Assembly (NCBI GenBank): GCA_016647705.1 | Contig: CM028329.1 | Span: 13,665,910-13,729,909 of the forward strand | Source: Eucommia ulmoides | Lineage: Eukaryota > Streptophyta > Magnoliopsida > Garryales > Eucommiaceae | DNA length: 64,000 bases | Direction: 5' to 3' | Shown here: one piece after another, positions 1-9,091 of the stretch | Numbering within the stretch: the first letter of the stretch is position 1 | Layout: every line of letters begins with the position of its first letter | Translations under genes and position numbers: made by a program | The notes under the pieces: generated by a model | The model's input: only the letters and a program-made list of their open reading frames with translations | Database searches by the model: none | Told to the model about the DNA's origin: nothing

Positions 1-80
1 ATTTTTGGTCCTTTGAAAAATATTTGCAAGTTATTTAGTCTTGTTCATTGAAAACCATATTATTTTATTTTCCAACATTT
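1..80. repeat. Direct repeat, left copy (pairs with 63921-64000)
   Basis: These 80 bases align without gaps to the last 80 bases of the window, with a handful of substitutions. Both copies contain the shared string TTTGAAAAATATTTGCAAG. Homology may continue past the right edge. The identity of the repeat is not recognised. Confidence 0.85.
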
Positions 81-1278
81 TAATTCCCAAGTAACCCCAT
101 AAAGTATATTTGATTTTAAAGTTTTGCCCCTCCACTCTCTCCTTTAAACAAAAATATCCTAATTATTCACTATTTCTTACAAACCTCTCAGATATGTTAA
201 ATCAATGACCTCTAACTTTAATTTTATATATATGCACACACACATAAACACAACTAAAATGATATCTATATTACGAAATATAAAAAGGTAAAAGGAATAT
301 TTCTTTTTATATATTTCGTAATAATCTTAATATTTATTTTTCGCATCTATTACTATTTTTGTTGATTTTCATCATTTGTTATTTTATGTGTTCAGTTGAA
401 CTTATGATTTTAAATGACCTTGATCGTGTATTATATATTAAGTTCAACTTAGTTGAACTCTATTACTTATACTATTTGATAGAGTTCAACTCAAAACATA
501 AGTTGAACTCCATTGTCTATAGTATTTGGCAAAGTTAATCCCTAAAAGAAAAGTCTACATTAAAACATGGAAGAGGATAGATAAAAAGAAGAGAAAAAAA
601 TACAAAAAAGACAAAACTAAACATAAAAACGAGATAAGGTTGAAGCATAAATAAATAACTCATTTTATTATTCTCTATCCTATTTTTTCTTCCCATAGAA
701 CTAAAAACTTATAACCCAAAATAAAAGGATAAGAAAATTAAAAGTCAAAGGGACAAAATAAGTTTAAGACATTAGTTTTAGGACAAAACAATCATTTTCC
801 CATTTTTGGGTTTTTATTTTTTCTAAAATAAAATAATGTTAATCCTTCAAATATTTTTATTTTTTGATTTTTGATTTTTTTTTTGCTCCCCAGAAAAATG
901 GATGATAATTATATTTATGTTGTCAATAATTATGAGAAAAGAAATACGTTCAATGGCCACTTTTTCTTTTTCTTTTTTAAATTATTTCATAATTTATAAA
1001 TAAATGTCAAAGAAACAAGTTTGATTAAACAATAGTCCTCATATATACATAAATATTTGATTTGAATATATATACACACACAATATATATGTTAATTTTA
1101 CTTTAAATGTAAATGATAGACTTATATATTTCTTTTAGTCAATCAATTTTAGCAAATTATAGTAAAATAAGACTGCATCTGTACGATTAATTACAATTAA
1201 ATAAATGAACTATCACAAAATACTTTATTATGTTCATGTTGGTCTAAATTAATGAATAAAAGGAGAAAGGAAAGAAAA
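81..1278. other. AT-rich intergenic DNA, no gene seen
   Basis: No credible coding sequence is visible. The stretch holds short CA and TA runs near 230-245 and 1070-1090. Around 385-540 there is a cluster of AGTTGAACT-type words, including a perfect 13-base inverted repeat (451-463 with 479-491, 15-base loop). Confidence 0.6.
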
Positions 1279-1828
1279 TATTTACCATTTACCTCATTTG
1301 TCATTTTGCCCCAAAACCACAAATTTTGCTTATCATTTAGAAAATATCGGTTATCCCTTTGACCAATTTTTTATTTCTTTAAAACGACATGAAAGCCATT
1401 CACTTTTTTTTTTTTTTATATATATATATATATATATTTTTAAATTACTAACACCTCTATTTTTTATAAAATATTTTTTATCCTTAATTTTTAAATAATT
1501 ATATTTACCTCTCACCGCAACAGTCATCGGCCCCACCATGCAGGAATATTTGTTTTCTTCAAAATAGGGATGTTAGTGTAAAAAGATAAAGGGGATAAAT
1601 ATGAAAAATAAAAATTAAAAAATTAAATGATATATGTAATTTAATTTTTAATTATTTTAAAATTGTTAAGGATAAAATTGGTATCACAATAAAAAAACTA
1701 TTGATTTTTTACATATAGGGAAACTAAATGGTGCTTGGCCAAAAAGATGAGGGGTGACCGGCATTTTTCAAATGATAGGAAGATTTGTAATTTTAGACAA
1801 AATGACAGAGGAGATGAGTGATAAATAC
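1279..1828. mobile_element. MITE-like element with long terminal inverted repeats
   Basis: The first and last roughly 65-95 bases are inverted copies of each other: TATTTACC followed by TTTGTCATTTTGCCCC on the left, and TATTTATC followed by CTGTCATTTTGTC when the right end is reverse complemented. The interior is AT-rich, contains a TA microsatellite near 1418-1437, and codes for nothing credible. Long inverted ends would suit a Mutator-like non-autonomous element, but I could not find a clear target duplication, so the superfamily is open. Confidence 0.5.
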
Positions 1829-2109
1829 TCAAAAAAATTATCATTTCTCTATATTTTACTAGGAAATATACAAAACTTTTTGTATTATGAAAATGATATT
1901 ATGGAAAATATGTAAAAAGAAATATTATTTTTATATATTTCCTAATATATTTGAGACTAACAAGTTTTGAAGGGGACTTCAATAAGAATTGCAAAAAAAC
2001 AAAATTTTGGAATATTTGTAAACGTAAACATTGTAACAAAAAAAAATTCTATTCCGAAATTTTATAACTTTTTAAGGGGGAATAAAATATTTTGAAACAA
2101 AAACACTAA

Positions 2110-2805
2110 GGTGGCGTTTGATTAGTGTTCCCACTTTTCTGAACCCAACTGAAATAGGTTGGGTTGAGTTGAATTGGGGTAGGTTGAGAATTTTGGGAAC
2201 AGAATTGCGTTTGGTAACGACAATTTTTGTTTTGTGCTGAGAACAGAATGTGTTTGGTAACGATTTTATCCTAAAACTAATTTTGTTTTTTTTGAATTTT
2301 TTTTGTGTTTGGCGGCGGACGGTGGCCGGACGCCGGCACCGGCGGTTTGTCAGCCGGCGACGGCGGCGGAGGTGGCCGGCGACGGTCGCCGGCAGGCGGC
2401 GGACGGTAGCCGGAGGTGGACGCCGACGGCGCAGATGGTCGCCGGAGGTGGACGGCGGCAACAGAAGATCACCGGAGGTGGCTGAAGACAGCGGCCTGTC
2501 GCCGTACGGTTGCCGGCCGGCAGCGGCCCGCGATGGTCGCCGGACGGTGGCCGGCGGCGGGTGGTGGTGGTCAGTCGGCAGATGAAGACGGAAGTTGAGA
2601 ACTTTGGGTTGAGTTTTTTGGGTACAAAAAGAAACAACTTTTTTTTTTGTTTCTGATTTCTTTAGGATTTTGAGAATCAATTCTTATTTTTTGGGTTGGG
2701 TTGGGTTGAGTTTTGTGTTTACCAAACGCGTTCCTAAAAATCAAATCCAAAATTTTTGGATTAGATTGGGTTGGGTTTGGTTGAGAACACTAACCAAACA
2801 GGGCC
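2110..2805. mobile_element. Harbinger-like non-autonomous DNA transposon with GC-rich core
   Basis: The left end reads GGTGGCGTTTGATTAGTGTTC and the right end, reverse complemented, GGCCCTGTTTGGTTAGTGTTC. The element is flanked by TAA on both sides (2107-2109 and 2806-2808), the 3-base target site typical of PIF/Harbinger. The middle (about 2306-2585) is extremely GC-rich and built of degenerate GGCGG/GCCGG words, which opens arginine/proline-rich frames on both strands that are compositional artefacts. The outer layout resembles the element at 63198-63734 in opposite orientation, sharing GGTAACGATTTTATCCT. Confidence 0.7.
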
Positions 2806-2808
2806 TAA

Positions 2809-3100
2809 ACAAACTGGATATAAATGTCTCATATTAAATTTAGGTTGACATCATCAAACTTTAGTCCGGATGGTAGGTAGTGTTAAATTAGTACCAGTAT
2901 AGCGGAAAAGAACAATTAATAGTTCAATGGTTTAAGAATTTTTTTTTTATTTTTTATTTTTTTTGGAAAAAAAAATGTATATATATGAAAAACAGGGGGG
3001 TATTGGTGAATTTTTTTAAAAAATAAAAGAATAAAAAAAAAATGTATTAAATAAGCGTTCTTCCATACCCACCACGTGTTCGTGTCCGTACATGTCCAAC
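2809..3100. other. Gene-free spacer
   Basis: AT-rich sequence with poly-A and poly-T runs near 2940-3050. Nothing coding is seen. Confidence 0.5.
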
Positions 3101-3134
3101 ACACGCGCAACGACCTTCCGGCAAGTGTCCGTAC

Positions 3135-3416
3135 TTCCGAGAGCTACTCCACTTGATAACATATAGTTTTAGGTTAGCACATTCTAACATGGTATTAAAG
3201 CGCATTTTGAAATACTCTTACGTGCGTCTGTTGTCGATTGTTTAACTTTTGATGTTTGTCAGATCGCATCACTTGCAAGACAAGGTTACACGTGAAAGTG
3301 TGAAAGTGAATGTTAGAATCCCACATTGAAATTCGCAAAGCTTCCAAAAATAATTCATATATGAAAGAAGCTACTCCATTTGATATAATTTGGTTTAACA
3401 TTATAACATTCTAACA
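3135..3416 (+). mobile_element. TRIM-like miniature LTR retrotransposon
   Basis: A 106-base LTR at 3311-3416 begins TGTTAGAATCCC and ends ATTCTAACA. A related sequence ends with the same ATTCTAACA at 3189 and is followed immediately by TGGTATTAAAGC, a degraded initiator-methionine-tRNA primer site. The two LTR-like pieces share a GCTACTCCA..TTGATA block. Only about 120 bases lie between them, far too little for gag-pol, as in TRIM elements. The outer part of the left LTR cannot be aligned and is probably replaced, so the left boundary is approximate. Confidence 0.6.
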
Positions 3417-3700
3417 CATGCTATATTAAATTCTTATTAAGATACCCAATCATAATTTTTTTATTATATTTATTTAAGAAAATAAAATATATTTTAAAGA
3501 ATATATAATAAAAATAAAAAATTTACCTAATAAACATAAACTATTTATAAGTTATTGAGATAACTTTTTATGAGATCTCTTTAATAATCTCAATATTTTA
3601 TACGTATCAAAATTATATATGTTAAGACAGATTTAATACCTTTTAAAAATAAATTTTGTTGTAGTGCAGAAGAAAATGAGATATATATATATACACACAC

Positions 3701-3829
3701 ACTGCAATTGACGATAGTTTTCCGGAGATATTACGCAGCTTGAGATTTGATAGGCATCCAATCAAATTTGGGAGGGTGGTAAACTGATTTGAGTGGAAGT
3801 CCAACATTACCACGTTTAATAATCTCTCT
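3701..3829 (-). pseudogene. Leucine-rich-repeat gene fragment (Ras-group-related LRR type)
   Basis: The minus strand encodes LDFHSNQFTTLPNLIGCLSN followed by LKLRNISG, which fits one and a half consecutive leucine-rich repeats of the intracellular Ras-group-related (PIRL) class, whose repeats have the form LxxHSNxLxxLPxxIGCLxxLKxLNxSG. One residue (the Asn after SG) and some consensus leucines are missing, and the frame has no surrounding LRR sequence on either side. It is therefore a stray exon fragment, not a gene. The assignment is by remembered family consensus only. Confidence 0.45.
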
Positions 3830-5191
3830 ATTAAAAGTATTTTCACCCATTTTTTAGTATAATTGGCTAAGTTAAACAAAAATTAAAAATTAATTTTTCA
3901 ATTTATTTTAAATAAAAAAAGAGTAAATTGTAGACTTTTAAAATTGAACGGGACAAAGTGAAACAAGATCAAGGTACACGCGAGTAAAAGGCAACAACCT
4001 TTTATTTTTTGGAATTTTTGACACGGACTCCAAATCAATAATTTTGAAAAACTAATTTTTATTTCGTCTTTATTAAAAAAAAAATTGAACTCGATAGAGA
4101 AACAGAGCTAAATAAATATAAAAACATAGGTTAAAATAAAATATAACCAAAGTACAAGGGATCAAAAAGCAATTAACCCAAAAATAAATATAAGAACATT
4201 GACTGAACTCCATGGTTCATACCAACAACCAACAAACACAAAGATGAAGAACTAGATAAGAAAAAAAGTGAAAAATGGATTTGTGAAATTCGTTTATCAA
4301 AAAAAAAAATTGCACGCAGAGGAGAACCGGATTTCAAAAATTTGGCTTTCATGGAAAAACCTGATTTTTGAAAAGAGGGAAACTGAGGTGCATACAAACG
4401 GATTTTTAAAATTCCTTTTACATTTTTTTTTTTTAAAAAAAAACGATTGTCAAATTCCGATTTTCAATGACTGGATTTCAAAAATTCGTTTCGAGTTTTC
4501 CGTAAATATGTATAAATATATGAGTTTTCAGTATTTAATTATTAAAATTATAATTATTTCGTTAAAAACTCTAAGAAGATTAAATAAGAGAAATTTTAAA
4601 CTAAAAATAAATAAATTAATTAGGGTATAACTGGAGCTAAAATTCCATCCCTTCTCACTCCTCACATCTCTAATTGATGGAAGAGTTGATATTAATTATT
4701 TTTGTAAGAAAATAAATTTTTAATGCCAAACAAAAAATGAAAGGGGCGAGATCTGAATCTAAAATTTTAATGCACAAACATTCGATTGCGATTTTCAGTT
4801 TTTTTCGTTAATCCTTTTTTTAATTACTATTTTTAATTTTTGATATACATAATTTTTTTATTATTGTAATATAAGTAAATAGTAAGATTTTATCTTGTTC
4901 ATTTTTTTAAGAAATTAGAAACAATGCTAAATAAATCAAATTAGTGTTAAGTCATCTACTTTTTGAAATTATGACAAATTTTATAATACTATATGAATAT
5001 GATTGACAATGTGCAACCAATTACAAAGTATTAGAAGTAAAAGTAACCAGAGCTTAATTTTACAGTGACATGTAATTCGACTGAATAAAAACTAGCTCAA
5101 AATTAATATTTGAGCCTTTATTTACGCGGGTATTGTAGAACTTAACTAATTACTAATCATCGATCACCATATAATACTTATTCTTGTTTCA
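3830..5191. other. Intergenic DNA downstream of BBE-A
   Basis: AT-rich with no supported gene. From about 5060 onward it aligns with 18945-19083 downstream of BBE-B (shared string GACATGTAATTCGACTGAA), so the last 130 bases are the 3' flank carried with the gene duplication. The short frames near 4170-4630 lack any recognisable motif. Confidence 0.6.
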
Positions 5192-6799
5192 TCAGGATGA
5201 CTTAATCGGAATACTTTGTTCATTCCTGAAGAAATTAGTAGGATCAACTATAGTCTTCACATGCACCAATCTGTTGAAGTTACGACCGAAATATCTTGTT
5301 GCCCATGCACTTGCCTTTGCATAGCTTGTGTTGCCTTTACTGTTTTCTCCCAAGTCAAGATCTCTATAGTTAACATATGCATATCTTGGAAATTTGGAAA
5401 CATGGGGAGCCATGTAACGGTAAAGACGTCTGGTCCAATTCAGGTACCTTTTAGAGTCTGATGCTTCCTCCCATGAAACCACATACTCAATCATGTAGAT
5501 GTTCCCTGCTCTATGGGGAAAAGGTATATCGAACTCTGGAATCTCACTCAACCTTCCTCCATATGGACTGAACTGTAAATCAGTATTCTGCCCCTCTTTC
5601 GTATATAACCATCTCCATATCCCCTCAAGTCCTTTCCTAGAAATAGGTTTCCTCACATAGTCGGATTTTCCTTTGAAAAAAGATACCTGATAATTTGCAG
5701 AAGGTGTTCTGTTGAGCAAAACATCAACGGAATTGTCACTGGAGAATCCTGGAAAGTAGAGTGCAGAATCAATCCAACTCATTTCGATGCAATCTTCTTT
5801 AACCAAACCCAACTCGGGGAATCTTTTTTGCATCAGCAGAAGCAGTCTATCTGCTCCACCTAGGAATAGGGAAGTGAATCGAGCTTGTATTGTCCTTTTG
5901 CCATGACGAGTTGAATTGGTAGAGCTAATGAAGAGCCTAAGGAGTAAGTTTTCATCGATCTTGTCAGCAATGTACTGCCATCGATGAACAAGCTCGGTTG
6001 CATTTTGCTCGAGTGTCCTATTTACTGTGAAAACAGTAACAATTTCGGGAACTAGGACTAGTCTAATTTTCCAAGCAACAACAATCCCGAAACTAGTACC
6101 CCCACCACCTCGGATGGCCCAGAAGTGCTCCTCCCCCATGGACTCTCGATCGAGGATTCTTCCATTGGCATCAATCAGTTGGGCATCAATGATATTATCG
6201 GCTGCAAGCCCAAATTTACGAGACATCATGCCGTATCCTCCGCCACTGAATTGCCCACCAACACCCACTGTAGGGCAAACACCTGCCGGAAAGGCTAATG
6301 TTCTACTTTCTTGGGCAATGTTATAGTAAAGCTCGCCCAGAGTTGCACCGGCTTGAACCCATGCGGTATTATTTTGACGGTCGATCGAGATTGACTGCAT
6401 GTTTCTCAGGTCCATAATGACAAACGGGACGTTCGATGTATAAGAAAGACCCTCGAAGTCATGTCCTCCACTCCTTACCCTAACCAGCAAGCCATGATTG
6501 CGGGAACAATATATGGCTGCCTGGATTTGGGACTTGCGTGACGGGGTGACAATGACAAATGGTCTCAAGTTATTGGAGGACCTATACCTCTCGTTTAGTG
6601 CAGGGGACAACAAGATTGATTCATAGGAACGGTTATTTGGGGTGTAAAAGAAAGTGGGTACGGAATTGGAATTGGAATTCCGAGAATGAGAGGAAAGACA
6701 TTGAAGAAAATCTTCATGAGTGTCAGCTGATGCTGCCCATGAAGATGAAAGTAGAAGAACAAAAAAAAGTGACATCAATGAACTGTTCAGAGACTCCAT
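5192..6799 (-). CDS. BBE-A: berberine-bridge-enzyme-like FAD-linked oxidase, secreted
   Basis: Single-exon gene of 535 codons, the usual length and structure of plant BBE-like oxidases, which oxidise alcohols, sugars, monolignols or alkaloids with O2 in the wall, vacuole or ER lumen. Residues 1-25 are a signal peptide (hydrophobic LFFVLLLSSS core). The FAD-binding domain (about 75-250) holds RSGGHDFEGLSY with His113 and GVCPTVGVGG with Cys175, the two residues that bind FAD covalently. The substrate-binding domain follows, then the family C-terminus with NYRDLDLG, YFGRNF and DPTNFFRNEQSIP. Six to seven N-glycosylation sequons are present. Two oddities: residue 183 is Gln where the family has His (GGHFSGGG), and residue 438 in IYMIEY is Glu, as at the catalytic base of berberine bridge enzyme. 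A TATA box lies about 50 bases upstream of the ATG. Substrate unknown. Confidence 0.93.
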   Translation of the reverse strand: MESLNSSLMSLFFVLLLSSSWAASADTHEDFLQCLSSHSRNSNSNSVPTFFYTPNNRSYESILLSPALNERYRSSNNLRPFVIVTPSRKSQIQAAIYCSRNHGLLVRVRSGGHDFEGLSYTSNVPFVIMDLRNMQSISIDRQNNTAWVQAGATLGELYYNIAQESRTLAFPAGVCPTVGVGGQFSGGGYGMMSRKFGLAADNIIDAQLIDANGRILDRESMGEEHFWAIRGGGGTSFGIVVAWKIRLVLVPEIVTVFTVNRTLEQNATELVHRWQYIADKIDENLLLRLFISSTNSTRHGKRTIQARFTSLFLGGADRLLLLMQKRFPELGLVKEDCIEMSWIDSALYFPGFSSDNSVDVLLNRTPSANYQVSFFKGKSDYVRKPISRKGLEGIWRWLYTKEGQNTDLQFSPYGGRLSEIPEFDIPFPHRAGNIYMIEYVVSWEEASDSKRYLNWTRRLYRYMAPHVSKFPRYAYVNYRDLDLGENSKGNTSYAKASAWATRYFGRNFNRLVHVKTIVDPTNFFRNEQSIPIKSS

Positions 6800-6846
6800 T
6801 TTGGTTTTGTTGCAGGTTTTATGGTAAGATCACGTCAAATCTACTG

Positions 6847-6856
6847 CTATTTATAG
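6847..6856 (-). promoter_or_regulatory. TATA box of BBE-A
   Basis: On the minus strand the sequence reads CTATAAATAG, 48-57 bases upstream of the BBE-A start codon. The same box with matching flanks is present upstream of BBE-B and BBE-C, which supports it as the shared core promoter. It implies a short 5' leader of roughly 20-25 bases. Confidence 0.75.
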
Positions 6857-7038
6857 CTTGCAAGATCACCTGTATCAATGAAGACTTTTCTTTATTATGG
6901 TGGTAAATTACATAATTTCTCCTTGAAGTTAGAGGATAATGTCATGTTTTAAATGACTTAATTAACTGGCTAAATGTCAAACTTTGGATAAAAATGTATT
7001 TTCTTATTTCAATTGCATCCTTAATTTTTATCAGTTTA

Positions 7039-7730
7039 GGTTGCGTTTGGTAAGAAATTTTATAAATTTCTTGAACTTCATAAATTATGGGATTTAAAAA
7101 TTTTAGATTTTGAAATCAAATTATACAAATTCCTTGTTTGAAAAACTATTTTTGATGAAAAATTTGATTGCGTAATTTTATAATTTTGTTATTTGGATAT
7201 GCGAATATTTACACGTAGAATTTTAAAATTCATTAAATTTTAATAATAGAAAATGTTAAAATATGCCTAATAATATACTTTTATCTTTGTAATTTAATAA
7301 CATAATTTTTATAGCTATTTTAAAGATAAAATTTATTAATATCGTTTTAATTATACTATTTTATACCTATTTAAATTATATTTTTTTTATACATATTTTG
7401 ATTATATTATGTTATACATATTTTATTAATATAAATTTAGTAATAGCATTTTAATTATATTATTTTAATTATATCATTTTTATATCTAACATAATTTTAA
7501 TAATATTACTGTAATTATACCTATTTTGGGTATTGAAATTTCTCTTTGGAGAGATTTAGAAATAACACGTGTTTTGAAGGGATTTCGAAACCTCATTTTT
7601 TCCTTTTGAAAATTCATTTTACAAATTCCATAGATTTTACAAATCTCTTTTAGTATTTAAAAAAAAGAATTTATAAAATTCATTTTCAAAGTGCAATCAT
7701 TCTTTAAATTATCTTTATCCAAAGGCAACC
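7039..7730. mobile_element. Harbinger-like MITE in the BBE-A upstream region
   Basis: The left end GGTTGCGTTTGGTAAG matches the inverted right end GGTTGCCTTTGGATAA. TTA flanks both sides (7036-7038 and 7731-7733). The interior is AT-rich and non-coding. Homology between the BBE-A and BBE-B upstream regions stops exactly at this insertion, about 240 bases upstream of the ATG. Confidence 0.7.
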
Positions 7731-8208
7731 TTATTTTTTACTCATTAATCCACAACTTATCACTTAGTACCTTTTTTGTTGGGTAGTTCTAACATATGTG
7801 AATAGAGCTAATCCAAAACTTTTTGGAGCTTTTAATGAAAAGGAAAAGTATATATATATATATATATATATATGGTGATATTGAGCCTTTCTCAATCTCA
7901 AAAAATTAGTTCATGAGTTAAGGTCTCGAGATTTATAATTTGATCGCCAGCTCTTTCTACATTTGATTTTAGATAAACTTAACAATCTCTTCCTCACACA
8001 TCGGGCATTTTAATCAACTAACTCTCAATTAGTATCTCCTTTTATGGCTATTAGGTCAACAATGTTGTAATATAGGCTCTAATATAAGTGTAAGGTGGTG
8101 TTAGACCTTTTTCAAACTCAAAAGTTAACTCATGAGATAAGATTTTCCCTCACAGTTATAACTGAACCACCAACTCTTTTCACGTGGGATAAAATGATTT
8201 AGAATGAT
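7731..8208. other. Intergenic DNA upstream of BBE-A
   Basis: No gene is seen. A TA dinucleotide run lies at about 7849-7873. This stretch has no counterpart beside BBE-C, where the duplicated DNA joins directly to the hAT-like element. Confidence 0.5.
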
Positions 8209-9091
8209 TAGAGATGGCAATTCAGCCTGAATTGACGGGTAATCGAACCGAATAGTTGAGTTTTGAAATCGATTAAACGATTTTGATTATGGAATTGAAA
8301 ACCTAATGGATTTTGGTTTTTTTTAATTATTATTGTTGCAACTCAACGATTACTACTAACCATCCTCAAATTCCTCTACTGCATGTCAGTTCTCTCTTGC
8401 AATTATCACTCCTATGGATAGGTTATTCTTATTTTTGTCTGACGTAACCAAATCTTTAGTTTATTATTTTCGTTATTCATTAAATATATTTAGGTAGGTC
8501 TTGGAGATGGAGAGAGAGTTGAGTCATGATTAGAAATAAACGAATTCATCCAAACCGAACAATTAATTTAGTTTTCAAACCGATTAAATAATTTTGATTA
8601 CGATTTTGGTTACGGAATAAAAAACTGAAGCGATTTTGAGATAATAACAGTGAAAGAGAAATGTGAAACCGAACCACGTAACCGACATTTTTGATATATT
8701 TTTGTTATATATATTACTTTCACTTTTTAGTTATTTACATTTTTACCCATATTGTGTATATGTGTTATGGGTTAAATTAACGATTTTAAAAAAAAAAAAA
8801 AATTGGTATTTTAGTTATGTTTTTATTTATATATTAAAAAACAATGGTTCTCGATTTCGCCATTTTGGTGTTGTTTTCGATTTCATATAAAATTGAAGAT
8901 CTAAACAGTTTTGGGTTTCACGATTTTGATTTTGCTTTTGCATAAACTTAAACGATTTAGTTTTAATACCGTTTTCTAAAAAAATTGACGGTTTTGATTT
9001 TCGTTTTGGTTTTGAGTTTAATATATATTTAATGGTTTTGGTTTTAGTTTTTAATAAAATTGGCCCAAAACCGAACCATTACTGTCCTTTA
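8209..9091. mobile_element. hAT-like non-autonomous element, copy 1
   Basis: The element begins TAGAGATGGCAATTC and ends GTCCTTTA. The flanking 8-mers AGAATGAT (8201-8208) and ATTATGAT (9092-9099) are a plausible degraded 8-base hAT target duplication. The interior is made of repeated words such as CGAACC, GGTTTTGGTT and ACCACGTAACCG and is non-coding. The same interior words occur in the element at 52784-53747, and a truncated copy lies at 21227-21777. Confidence 0.55.

Noticed and set aside
2250-2680. Overlapping 60-202-codon frames rich in Arg, Gly and Pro on both strands
   Set aside because: They arise from the GC-rich degenerate GGCGG core of a TIR element; no domain or codon signature supports a gene.
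5216-5461. Plus-strand frames opposite both BBE genes (5216-5461, 6027-6326, 19108-19353, 19919-20218)
   Set aside because: Antisense shadows of the oxidase coding sequence, conserved only because the sense strand is conserved.
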